Source of the DNA: Pneumocystis sp. 'macacae'
Taxonomy: Eukaryota > Ascomycota > Pneumocystomycetes > Pneumocystales > Pneumocystaceae
Assembly (NCBI GenBank): GCA_018127085.1
Contig: CM030720.1
Span: 186,001 to 250,000, forward strand
Direction: 5' to 3'
DNA: 64,000 nt
Part shown: positions 1 to 11,597 of the stretch, in pieces
Position numbering within the stretch: the first letter of the stretch is position 1
Layout: every line of letters begins with the position of its first letter
Notes under the pieces: model-generated
Databases searched by the model: none
Seen by the model: only the letters and a program-made list of their open reading frames with translations
What the model was told of the DNA's origin: nothing
Program-made: the position numbers and the translations under genes

Positions 1-333
1 AAGAACGTTGTGTGAGAAAATGGATAAATGAATAATAGAGAAATGTAAAATGTAAAGGTATTATACAGAGACATTTAGATAAGATGCTTCCATAAGTGAA
101 AGGTGTTAATATATGATTTAAAAATGTATAAATAGCATAAACTGGAAGAGATAAATGTTAGTATAACGACGTAAAAAGTTTATGGTTAAAAGATGTTTTA
201 ATTGAATATAAGAAATTTGGGAAGAATAAATTTAAGATTTTTTTAATATATAGTATTTTTGTTTGAATCATTCAGACCTAATAGTAATTTAAAATAGAAT
301 ATATAGTAATATTAAAATGATGGGTATCTGTTA
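1..333. other. Gene-free left edge
   Basis: AT-rich sequence at the window edge with no supported exon. It lies 3' of the small minus-strand gene that ends at 334. I see no coding frame or RNA signature in it; it may hold the 3' UTR of that gene. Confidence 0.4.
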
Positions 334-734
334 TTAAAACTCCTTTTTACGTTTATTTCCAGGATCACCTTTTGTATTGTATGTATTTAATGATGCGAGA
401 AATGGATGGTTTAAATCCGTTGAGGGTTCAACGAGTGAAAAATTTGTATTTTTTGTCTTATAACCTGCTGCAATTGCTGTTGTTTAGTTAATTATAAATA
501 ATTGCTGTGTTTTCGAAAAATACTAGCCTTTTCGTCTATACGTAGTTAGAAGAGTATTATATATAATGTATATTATGTATAAGAAATAACTTACATACGC
601 ATTCCAACATTGAGAAGTGATATTTGTACTTCTTTTGGTAAAATAGGTTTCTCTCTATAACTCTTGTCCGATAAATGGTTTTCTATAGAAACAATGTGCT
701 TTTTTTCCTTGTGAAAAGATGTGTCTTTATTCAT
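334..734 (-). CDS. Putative ribonucleotide-reductase inhibitor (Dif1/Spd1-like)
   Basis: This small gene is easy to miss because its exons are too short for ORF scans. I join exons 595..734, 528..535 and 334..476, giving 96 residues with a clean frame. The diagnostic stretch is LLNVGMRIRKAIAAGYKTK at about residues 40-58. It resembles the VGMRIRQ...GY core that I recall from yeast Dif1, a family that restrains ribonucleotide reductase by binding or relocating its small subunit. The N-terminal part (MNKDTSFHKEKK) is charged and probably disordered. The 8-nt middle exon supplies Ile-Arg-Lys. It is followed by an intron that starts with GC, not GT. The gene is divergent from LHS1, with 286 bp between the two starts. 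The family call rests on one motif, so the function is inferred. Confidence 0.55.
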
Positions 735-1020
735 GTCTGTTTTAATCTCTTTTTTGTTGATTAAGAATTGCTATTTGACTTTTTATTCTATAAGAATCAT
801 TGAATATATTTCAAAAATAGTATGAAAAATGTAAAAATATAGGACTAATGAATTCTATATATAATATTTTTTACTATTTTTCTGATATATTATATATTTC
901 TTGAAGTTTTAAAAAATTGGTCTTTTTGGTAGTTGTCTGGACAACTTTTGACTAATCGTATCTTTTTTTGAAATATTTTGGTATAGAATTCATTAAACAG
1001 TTATTTTTACAATAAAGAAA
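735..1020. promoter_or_regulatory. Divergent promoter region, RNR-inhibitor-like gene / LHS1
   Basis: A 286-bp T-rich spacer between two genes that point away from each other. It must hold both promoters. I see no clear conserved box beyond the AT-rich tracts. Confidence 0.4.
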
Positions 1021-4012
1021 ATGGTAATTGAAAGAGTTTTTTGCTTTTTACGGGTAGTTTTTTTGTTCATTTTTTTGTTTTTTGTTTTGAATTGTGAAAA
1101 ATTAAGCGTGGACGCTACAGTACTAGCAATTGATTATGGACATGAATGGATTAAAGCTGCGTTTGTTAAGCATGGTGTTCCGATAGAAATTGTTTTAACA
1201 AAGGATTCTAAACGAAAAGAGCGAAGTGTTGTGGGTTTTGATGGTGATGAACGTCTTTATGGTACGCGTGCTGTTGATTTTGTGTGTTTTTTCTAAGATT
1301 TGTTTGAAATCATTAATAATCTTGTTTTAGGCATTTAAAAATCCTTCGTCTTTTTTTCCCTCTCTTAAGTCTTTGATTGGAAAGTCATATACTTCAGAAG
1401 AAGTAAAAAAATATATGACTTATCAAAATGACAATTTAGTTCCAGGTGTAGATGGATTAAATGTTTTATTTGTGCAAAATAATAGAACTTATAGTATTGA
1501 AGAGCTTATTGCAATGGTTCTTGAAAATTATAAAATGATGGCTGAAGATATTGTTGGTGAAGAGATAAAGGATGTTGTTTTAACTGTACCGTCATATTTT
1601 ACAGACACTGAGCGATATGTTTTATTGGATTCTGCTGAAATAGCTGGTTTGAATGTTATTTCTTTGGTTAATGATGGTCTTGCAAGTATATACTTCTTAT
1701 ATAAAATAAATTGTATGTAATAAGATTTATAGTTGCTATTAATTATGCTACAACACGTTTATTTGATGAAGAGCCCCAATATCATGTTTTTTATGATATG
1801 GGTGCAGGTAGTACTACCGCTACGTTTGTTTCTTTTAGAACAAGGGTTCATCCTAATAATAAAACAGTCACTGCAGTGGAGGTTATGGGTGTTGGATATG
1901 ATCGAAATTTTGGAGGAGATACTATTACCTGGAGACTTGTGGATTATTTATTAGATGAACTTGAGAAGTCTAAAGGATCGGAAATAAAGGCTCTTGTAAA
2001 ATCAAATTCTAAGGCAATTTTAAAATTATTTCAGGAATCATCTCGGATAAAACAAATTCTTAGTGCAAATTCAGAAGCGCATGTAGTGGTATTATAAATG
2101 AATTAATTTTTGTTTATATAACTTATTTATTCAAGATTGAAAATCTTTGTGAAAATATTGACTATAATATTAAAATAACTCGAGAAATTTTTGAGAAATT
2201 AATGGAAGAGTTTTTGGAGCGGATAAAAAAGCCTATTACTACTGCTGCTTCGATGACACCTATAGCTATTAGACGCTTAACGTCTATTATATTGGCTGGT
2301 GGTGGTGCAAGAGTTCCTTTTGTTCAAAAACAAATAGAAGCTATGGTTGGATCTGAAAAAGTTGCAAGGAGTGTAAATGCTGATGAATCGGCTGTAATGG
2401 GTGGGTTAATTAGCTTCTTATATTTATTTTTTTATTTCGATTAAGGTGCTGTTTTTCGAGGAGCTGGGTTATCAGGACAATTTCGTGTGAAAAGCATCAA
2501 ATCAATAGATATTACTTTAAATTCTATTTTTATAACTTATTTGAGGAATCTTTCAGACAGTAGGTTTTATGGATATTTATATTGAAAGACTCAACACTAT
2601 ATAGTTTCTACTAGTACTACTCATTCTTTGTTTATGAAAGGGACAAGATTAGAACGCAAAAATACTATAGATTTTCCCCATAAAAATGATTTTAATATTG
2701 ATTTTTCCTATGTTACAGGTCACCGTCTTCCTGGTGTAAAATTTGCTACTCTTAAATTAGGTGGATTTAACGAATCTTATAATTCTTTAAAAGATGAACA
2801 AGGATGTTTTGATTTTTTAACAACTGTTACTTTTAAGCTGGATACATCAGGTTTGATTGTGGTAAATAATGCATTATTAAAATGTAAAACGGATGACCAA
2901 ACGAAAAGTATTTTAATTTATGTTTTTGGAAGAAAATTAAAATAATACAGATCTTCATGAATTGTTTAATAGAAGATATAATGAGAGATTGGATGTAAAT
3001 TTTCATTTTTTATTGATATATGTTGACTGAAAAATAGAGAGAAAATATTCTTAATCAAGATGAGTCTTCTGATACTTCAAATATAGATGATGATGATGAT
3101 GATGAAAAAGATAAATCAAGATCCTTGAGTTTTGAAATTTCATATGTGAATATAAATCCTAGAAGTAATGATTTTAAATTAAATTCGAGAAAGATGTAAA
3201 TAATTTTATTAAGTTTTATTTTTTTAACTTGATTAAGGTTACTTGATTTAAACGAAATAGATAAAAAGAGAGTGGCCCGTGATGAAGCAAGAAATGCTCT
3301 TGAAGCTTATATTTATAATGTTCAGGAGTCTCTTGAAACTGAAGATTTTATAGCTGTTAGTACTAAAGAACAACGTGAAGAACTATCTAATGTTGTTGAA
3401 AATGTAAGTGAATGGCTCAGGAAGAATGGAGATATGTCAACACTGGATGAGTTTTTTGAATATAAAAAAATTATTCAGTATGTTTTTGCATATTTTTACT
3501 GTTTTTACTAATCAGTTAGAGTTTTAGAAGAACCTATTTCGGAAAGAAAAATTGATGCTCGTGAACGCTCTGATAGAATTTCGGAATTAAGAAGGCGAAT
3601 AGATGGTTTTAGACATTACTTGGGGAACCTTCCTGTTGAGAAAGTAGAAGAGTTTGATGAGTCTAATGATGATAATGCAAACTCTTCTTTTGAAAATATC
3701 TTAAAAGATAGTAATATTAATTCTAATCAGAGATTACGAAATAAAGTTTTAGAGGTTGGATTTAAACCTGAAACTCTCGAAGCCTATAGAGCAAATGTTG
3801 ACAATGTTGAAAATTGGCTTAATGAAAATATAAAAGCTCAAGAAGTTTTAAAACCCTGGGAGCCCCCAAAACTTAGAGTTAAAGATATAGTATCTAAAAT
3901 ACTTGAGTTAGAAAATCTTAAAGAAAATCTTCGTATTATGGAATATGTTTTTTCGAAATCTAGAAATATGAGGAAACAACAATTTTCCAAAACAAAGTCT
4001 TCCACTACTTAA
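1021..4012 (+). CDS. LHS1: ER-lumenal Hsp70-family chaperone LHS1/HYOU1
   Basis: Hsp110/170-type chaperone of the ER lumen, which works with Kar2/BiP in protein import and folding and acts as its nucleotide-exchange factor. The first exon encodes a strong signal peptide (hydrophobic residues about 10-27), followed by the Hsp70 phosphate-1 motif AIDYGHEW. Later exons carry YDMGAGSTTATFV (phosphate-2 loop) and ILAGGGARVPFVQ (adenosine motif), in normal Hsp70 order. The C-terminal third is charged and helical, as expected for the extended substrate-binding domain. At least six short introns interrupt it, for example after GLA near 1690 with the next exon at 1731. The protein ends ...KTKSSTT at 4012. 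I see no HDEL-like retention signal, which is unusual for this family. Convergent with UTP10 downstream. Confidence 0.88.
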
Positions 4013-4349
4013 TTTACATTATTCTCTATATGAAAAAATAGCGTTTGTTATGTATAATGGATTTTTATGGAATATCTTTATATAGCAATTATATTTATAG
4101 CATTACAACTGCCTATAGTTTAAAATAGGATAAATACTTATGTTTTGATGTATATAGTTATACTTTTATAAATGTAATTTATAAAGTTGTATTGCTCTAA
4201 ATATATTGCTTGTTAAATTATGATTTTTTCATAGTTTTAATAAGCAAATTATTAAATTTAATTGGTATTTTTAGTAGATATTGAATAATAAACACTAATG
4301 AGCAAAATAATCTTTAAATATTTTCTATTGGTTTATATTTAGAGAAAAA
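4013..4349. other. Convergent intergenic spacer
   Basis: About 337 bp of AT-rich sequence between the 3' ends of LHS1 and UTP10. It probably contains both polyadenylation regions. No other feature seen. Confidence 0.5.
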
Positions 4350-7300
4350 TTATGTAAGAAATCGTTGAAGAGATTCTCCAAGATATGATTCTATAGTTAT
4401 AATGAGTTTTTGTACAGAATATTCAATTTTTTCATTTTGATTTTCCATTGCTTCTAAAATAAATGGTATAGTTTGTGGTAATGTTACAAGCCATTCTTCT
4501 TTAAGTCGAGTATAAAGTTCTTTTTGGGTCTCTAAAACAGCAAGATGTACTAATGTGTTATCCGAATTCATATGAGTGAGAATTAAAGTATTAATTGTTT
4601 TATAATGCTCATCTGAAACTGTGATTGCTGCTAATTGCGCTATAGAGGGTATCAGGTATTTTTCCATTTTATATTGAGGTGCAAAAGATAAATGAGATAT
4701 AAGTACTGGTACCATTTTTGAAAATCGTGTAGAATCTTGCCAAAATTCTGATTATATTAAATTTTCATATAATACAATATAAATACTACCCTCAGTATCA
4801 TGCAAAAGATTTTGATAAATTGAATTCATAATTGCTTCCCATAGGTCTGATTTTAAAGAAAAGGTACCATCTTTTTCTTTTTGAAGTAATTCAATAGTAT
4901 CATCTAGAACATGAGAGAAATAATTTGTTACAATTGACTGTTTTTGATAAGAATTGTGATTAATTCAATTTATTATTACCTTAAATCTTTCCAAAAACAT
5001 TCCAAAGAATTTGTAAAAAATTAGTAATCGAGGTTTAGGGTCGATTTTTGTTTTTTCATAGTATAAATCATAGAATGCCCATTGACGGAAATTAAGAAAT
5101 AATGGCCGAAAGGTTGTATCGTTTAATTTCATAATCATTTGAAGAAATATCTCAATTGTTTTTTCTTTTATAGATATTATAATCTAATAATAAGCTGCAG
5201 CTTTAAATTATAGTTATGGAATCTACCTCTGTATTTGATTTATTTTCTTCTTTTAAATCAAATATTGTAAGAAAAAAATTAAATAATTGTAATGAAATTT
5301 TTTCTACTTCTTCTTTTTTAGAATTTTTAAGAGTTACATTTAACAAATCAAGTTGAAATATAATAGCCTACGTGCATTAGTAAATAATATGTTTAACAAT
5401 AAGTATACAGTTTTATTTAAAATAACAATATGTTCCCAGTATTTGGAAATTGATAAAAATATCATTTTTAAGGGTAAATGCTTTGCCACTGTATTTTTTA
5501 AGGATTCTTTTATTATATTTAATTCTTTATTTTCTGTAGAATTTTTATAAAACCATGATTCAAGTATTAATTTTGTATAAGACGACATAAATGAGGGAAT
5601 TGAGTTAATGAGTTTTTCTATAAGAGAGTATATGGTTATTTCTAAAATATCTATAAATTATTAAATAATGTAATAGGATATATATGATTTTACCATCATT
5701 GGATTCTTTCACTGTTTTTAATATATAAGGAATAAAATTTGGAAGTTTTGGAACTAAACGTGGTCCTAAATATACACTAGGATAATTTAAATCAATGTAT
5801 ATATATTCAAATTACTTACCTTGTAATTTTTATACAAATAATAGATAATATTTGAATATCTTTATTTTGGTTTTTAAGTCCATTTTCAATTATATCATCA
5901 AGTATTTGAAAAAAAATTGTAGGATTATTTTCTCCGTATTTTTGAGCTATAATGTTAATACAATCAAGTCCTACACATGCTAGTTGAGAATTTTCCTTAA
6001 ACATATTATTTATGATGTTCGGGAGAAGCTCTATTGCAGCTGATTCTGTATTAATATTTTTTGATTCTGTTTCAATTTTATTTTTTAAGATAATGCAGGC
6101 GTTTAAACGAAGCTATTTAAATATAAATTATATAACAATTATAATAAGTATTGACTACCTTGAGATTTTCAGAAATTAATAACTTTTTGATAATAATAGT
6201 GAATGATTTTAAAGGTAAAAGTATAAGGGTTTCTTTTAAGACATATTGTAACGAATTTTCATAGACTAATTTAAGTAATAGTTTAATTGAAAACAATAAA
6301 TTACCTTTATTTTCTGAAACTATATATACTTCTTTCATTTTAATTAATGCTTCTATAATTTTATGAATAGTTGACAATATATTACCATCATTTGTCATAG
6401 TTTTACGCATAGTTACAAAAATTGTTTTGAATTGCTTTGAAGCAAAAACGTCTCCAACAATTCTGATAAGTTGAGAGCGCAGATTACTTAATTTTTTATC
6501 ATTAAATTCTGATGTATCTATTAAGACATGATTGTTTGATATGTTTGAAGTATTTATAGTTAATGATTGTGTAAAATCTAGAAGTTTCCAAAAAGACTAA
6601 TACATTTAAATTTAAAAAAAAGAAAAATAAAATGCTCACTAATAGTTGTGTTTCAATTTCAAAGGAAGTAGATAAAGATATGCAAAAATCAGTAATAGTT
6701 TCAACTTCAATATTTTTTTTCTTTTTTTCATAGTTAAATTTCATATTTAAAAATAAAACTAGAAAAGCGTATAGAAATTTATCAGGATCTAGAGTTTTAA
6801 TAAGAATAATGAATAGTCTAGAATTATATTAAATTTTTTTAGCGTAATATAAATATAAAATAGCTTACTTTAATCTGCGATGATCTGGTATATAAGTAAA
6901 TGCGTTTACAAAACTTGTTAGTATTGTAGAAGAATTTATTACTATATCATCATTTAGATTTTTAGTATTAGAAATAAGAGGTGGAATAATTTTTTGAATA
7001 GTCTTAAAATGTTATTGATATTAATTGTGAATATAAAGATATATACCTGTTCAATGACATATGTAGAAAAGTCATTATCTTGATAAAGAATATTTGTTCC
7101 CATAAATGTGAAAACTGGCATAATATTATGAAGAATTAATTCTGGAGCTACTTTAGCTATTGTTGCAATAAGTAATAAAGTGTGATTGTGAATCTGAGGA
7201 GTTGGTGATGAGTATATACAATTTATTAAAAGATCCATACGAATTGCTTTAGAATTAAAACTGGGAGACTATCATAATTTGTGAGTCAAATATTTTTAAA

Positions 7301-10300
7301 AAATAAGATTAATACAATATTATTTATTATTTTCTGAAGACATGTAAGAATCATTTGCTCTGGATATGCCATTGATATTCTGGTATTTGTTTCTAGTGTA
7401 ATTAAGAAATTCAACGAAGTAAAAAGAGGTGAAATTAATTGAGGCTTAGTTTCTGGATTATTTTTTTCTAGTAGTTCCAGAAATACTGTAATATATTGTA
7501 GTTCTTTTTCTATTTTTTCATTAGAGGGATTTATATCTTTTTGTTGTTTGGTTAATAAAGATAAAAGTAATTTTTTTAAATTTAAACTAGAGAATAGAGA
7601 AAGAAAAACTTCTACTGGAATTTCAAAATTATTAAGAGTTTTATAAATTATTGAAGATATAGGCTAAATATATTAAAGCTTGATTTAAATAAATTTAAAC
7701 ACTCACTTTGTTTCTATCTTCACTAACATCAATAAATGTTTTACAAATATCAAACATAATATTATGTTTGATATGTTTCCATAATTCTGAAAGTCTCTGA
7801 CAGGCTTCTATAGCAAATTCTATATGATTTGATTTTATAATTTCTAACATTAGTTTTGTACCAGGACCATTTTCACCTTTTACGACAATTTTGAAAAGTT
7901 CTTTAATAATTAAAGATTTGTTTTTTCCTTGTATATTCAATTTTTGATAATTATTGAGAATTGGAAGAAGAAGTTTTGTTTTAAGAATGCTTTCTTTACT
8001 AGAATTGTTAATTATTTTGAGCAATCTAAACCAAACATCTTCAAAAGGACAAGAAATTACATGAGAACATATGAATTCTAAAATAGAAAGTTTAAAACTA
8101 AAAACATTTTAAATAAGACTTTTTAAACAATAAAATACCTCGTATTTTCTTTTTTATCGTTTAATTCAAAAAAATCATTAAATATTTTATATATATAATT
8201 ATTATCAAAAATACATTCTTCCATATTAGGTATTAATGTTTCTATTAAAAGTTTTTTTTGATTTTTTTTTGAAAGCCAATTAAGTTTGGAAGATTTATTT
8301 CCGTATATATTATCACTAAAACCATAGATTATGGACTCTGTATCAGGAAGTTCTTCTACTTTATGTGCTAGAAGATGAATTATTTCTGATGTAATTTTCC
8401 TTACATTTATAGACTTATTATTTAAAGAGATTAAAAGATATGGTATAAAAAATTGATAATCAATATTTTTTTCTTGTTCGTTTGTTATGAGCATTTGATA
8501 TTGTTTCAAAGCAGTTATCGTAATTTTTTCTATATTGTCACCATTTGAATTCTGAGATACCCATATTTGAGATAAAAAGTAAAGCTTAGAGAATGTAGTT
8601 TGTAAAGTAGGACATGAAAAAAGTATATCGATTCCTGTAGGATGTTTGCATGCCATAGAAAATGCTTTATGAAATACTTGACTAGAATTTATGAAAAATA
8701 AATCATGGGTAATATTTTGAATGGCATTAATTAAAGCAGATACTTCTTCTTTGATAGTCTTTGTTGTTTCTTTTTTTATTAAATTTCGATGTTTTGTTAT
8801 AATATTTTTCGAAATAGAAGCAGGCTGTAATTTTTTATAAGTGTTTAAATTTAAAAAAAATACTGAAAACTTACTACTATAGTTATTTGTAATATATCTT
8901 GTATTTTTGTTATATTATTTTTGAATGTTTCTGATATATCTTCGAAAATAGGTCTAAATAATGGGTCATCTTTAAATTTTTTAATAATATTAGAAATGCG
9001 ATTTTTAGTCTCAATTGGCAAATTTTCTGATTGGATAACTTGAAGAAATATATTATGTATAATCACTTTGAATTCGTTTTTTGAGAATCGTGCTTTAGAA
9101 AGAAATAGTTCTAGTTCTTCAAATAAAGAAAAATCATTATCTTTTATTTTATTCTCTAGTAAACAAAGAACGTATCCAACAATGAGTTTATCTGAACGAT
9201 ATTTTTCACCAATCATAATAAGCTCTTCGTTAATATTTTCTAGTTTTGATATTGATTTAAATACAGAGTCTGGTAATGGTTTGTGTCCCTCTCTTGTTTG
9301 TGCAAGTTGGGCCAAACATATAAGTCCTGAATTTATTGTAGTTTCGTTTAGTGTTTTACTTACTAAAGTTAATGCAATGATTAAAGATTTCTCCGATAAC
9401 GAGTAACAAGTACTTATTGCTGTTATTATTATATAGTTTGCAATCTTCATTTTGTAAATATTTTCTCTAAATATTTTGCATTGTTACCTGATATTCAGAA
9501 GACGATGGTAACAATAGTCCTTCAAACACATTTGGAAGAGTTTTAGAGAGAACAATTTCTTCATTTATTGATTTTTCTCTCATAATATAAATAGCTTCTG
9601 TAATACACGTGGCCCAAAATTTTAAAAGAGTTTGATAATCTCTTTTTTCTTTAGCTTTGCATTGAACATAATCCATAAATATTGAAAAAAGTATCTTACT
9701 TTCAGATAGAGATTTTGCAATTATATAGTGTGTTGGACACGTTTTCTGATTTTTAAAAGGAATAAGAAATGACCATGTTGGTAAAGGTATATCTATAATT
9801 GATAAAATTTTCATAAAAAAGGGATGCATGTGATATGGAAAAATTGAAAGTAGAAGTGAATTTTGGTTTTTTTTATGTATTCTAAATAAATATAAGTATT
9901 CTTATGAAAAATAGTTGATGTACTTGAATCTGCGTATTAACCATTCTAATACTTTTATAGAGGGCCGTAATAAAAAATATGGAGCTAAAAGAGATAGAAA
10001 TGTATCAATACATTTATCAAGAGAGTCGTTTTCGGATTTCGTCTATTTAATTAATGTCAATAATGAAATATTGTATGGATCTATACTTGTGTAAAACGAT
10101 CTATATATTTGGATTTTTCTGAGAAAAGTGTTTTTGAAAATCGTTCAAATTTAGGTTCTATCTGCAATAACTCTAGAAAACCGTTATTTGCAAGTGCAAA
10201 AATTGAATCCAGATCTTGATCTGCTGCTTCTGATGGATTAAAAAGAAGGGATGTGACTTTTTTTTTTTTATCTAATGATTCCAAATGGTTTTGATGAATT

Positions 10301-10329
10301 GTTTGTAATTGATGTGCAAGTGTAGACAT
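4350..10329 (-). CDS. UTP10: U3 snoRNP / SSU processome protein UTP10 (HEATR1)
   Basis: Large HEAT-repeat protein of the t-UTP subcomplex of the small-subunit processome, needed for Pol I transcription and early 18S rRNA processing in the nucleolus. The first exon (10081..10329) begins MSTLAHQLQTIHQNHLESLD and continues to TLFSEKSKYIDR. This matches the conserved UTP10 N-terminus, including the family's typical SLLF and TLFSE segments. The long middle is a run of amphipathic helices typical of HEAT repeats. The last exon (4350..4715) ends with LIITIESYLGESLQRFLT, which matches the conserved BP28 C-terminal domain. More than ten short introns split the gene. At 6 kb it is the largest in the window, and the length fits the family (about 1,700-2,100 residues). 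It lies 180 bp upstream of RPS22's stop, both genes being on the minus strand. Confidence 0.9.
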
Positions 10330-10509
10330 TCTTTAAAGGAAACAAGGTGCTAACGATACTAAAAACCCTGCCTTTTCCGAACCTACACTTTAGAATTGTG
10401 CTGTGTTTATAGATTTGATCGTAAAATTGAAAAATTTTTATTAAAACTAAAATACATAAATTATTTTTTATATATATTATTGAAGTGTTGGATGCAAAAA
10501 GATAAGTTA

Positions 10510-11152
10510 TTAGTAAAAATATCCAAGAATTTTCCCAGCTACATGTTTTCTTCGAGCTTCATCATGATCCATGATACCTGAACTAGTTGTTAAAACGATA
10601 TATCCAAACTGTCTAGATGGTAATAGACGTGTAACCCAGCACTCAATATCTTTAAGTCTAACATTAAACCTGGGGGAAATAACACCACATTTATTAAGAC
10701 GACCATTTAACTGAATAACAATCTTGCCATTACGATGATCGTCGATTTCTTCAAATTCACCAATATATCCTAAATAACAATTATTAGTCTATACTCTTTA
10801 TTATGAATTGTTCCCAAATGCAGAAATCACTAAAGACCCGATATTCGGAATTTACAATACGGAGTATTTTCTTAGTATTGTTTTTGTTATGGAATTTTGT
10901 AAAAAAAATTTGAAGATTTCTTGTTTTATCCTTCTGCTACCCTTTCGTGCTATGTGTATATGACATACCATGTTTTTGCATAACAGTTAAGAATTTAATG
11001 ATAACTTTACTTGATGGTCGAACAAGAACTTGTCGTTTTCCTCGTCTTTCCTATACATTATTAAGTTTACATATTAAGTTCCTATATAACTAATATCATA
11101 CTGCGTTAACAATACTATTTAGACAATCGTTTAGTACTGACACCCGTACCAT
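10510..11152 (-). CDS. RPS22: Small-subunit ribosomal protein uS8 (RPS22/S15a)
   Basis: Cytosolic 40S ribosomal protein uS8. Exons 11102..11152, 10969..11050 and 10510..10769 join to exactly 130 residues, the usual eukaryotic length. Diagnostic segments are [48 protein letters not shown] and a C-terminus [14 protein letters not shown]. The first intron (11051..11101) is 51 nt. The second (10770..10968) is 199 nt, about four times the local norm, and may hold an RNA gene. The gene is divergent from PSD1, and a telomere-like AGGGTTAGG box sits in the shared promoter. No anomalies in the protein. Confidence 0.96.
10770..10968 (-). ncRNA. Candidate intron-hosted snoRNA in RPS22 intron 2
   Basis: The intron is 199 nt where neighbours are 40-60 nt. 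Read on the minus strand it contains several complementary segments: ACAATAC with GTATTGT (7 bp), GCAGAA with TTCTGC (6 bp), and CCGA/TCGG around a short loop. It contains no C box (RTGATGA), so if it hosts a snoRNA an H/ACA type is more likely; an ACA lies near the 3' part (gggaACAatt). In budding yeast an intron of RPS22B hosts the H/ACA snoRNA snR44, which makes the position suggestive. The exact RNA ends and target are unknown. Confidence 0.35.
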
Positions 11153-11597
11153 TCTCTTTAATCACTTAAATTTTATTAGTATTTGGTTGATTGCATTTGT
11201 TTCTAAATTGCTATTTTTTATTCGTACCTGATAAACTAATTTGCAAAAAATGTTATTTCTCTAAATGAATGTTTATAAAATATTTTGTTTTTGATGACTT
11301 GTTTTCTTTGTTCAATTCTTTTTTGTTTAGTTCTGAAAATAATGTTGCTCCTGGTTGCCGATTGCTTGGTGTTTATCTTACGTGACTATAAATTTACATG
11401 TCTTGAATATGTTTAATGAATATTTTCTAGGGTTAGGTCTTTGCTTCGAATTTTCAACTTCGTTGATATGAATAAATGTGTTTAACTGTTAAAAGTTAAG
11501 TATCTGAGACTGAAGATAGAGTCTATAGTTTATAGATTCTATTCTTTCTGGTCCATTTTACTAGTAATTTTATATTAGTTATATTAGTTTGTTAAAA
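11153..11597. promoter_or_regulatory. Divergent promoter RPS22 / PSD1
   Basis: A 445-bp spacer between two divergent genes. It holds a telomere-like box at 11427-11439 (CTAGGGTTAGGTC), described separately. The rest is T-rich with no other clear signal. Confidence 0.5.
11427..11439. promoter_or_regulatory. Telomere-like (TTAGGG) box
   Basis: The + strand reads CTAGGGTTAGGTC, a near tandem of the TTAGGG telomere unit. Its complement GACCTAACCCTAG shares 11 bases with the box upstream of eIF5A at 44671. In several yeasts Tbf1-type factors bind such boxes at ribosomal-protein and snoRNA genes. That role here is inferred. Confidence 0.4.

Noticed and set aside
361..473. + strand open frame preceded by an acceptor-like sequence, taken at first as a terminal exon of an upstream gene
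   Set aside because: The opposite strand gives a complete, in-frame 96-residue gene with a recognisable motif.
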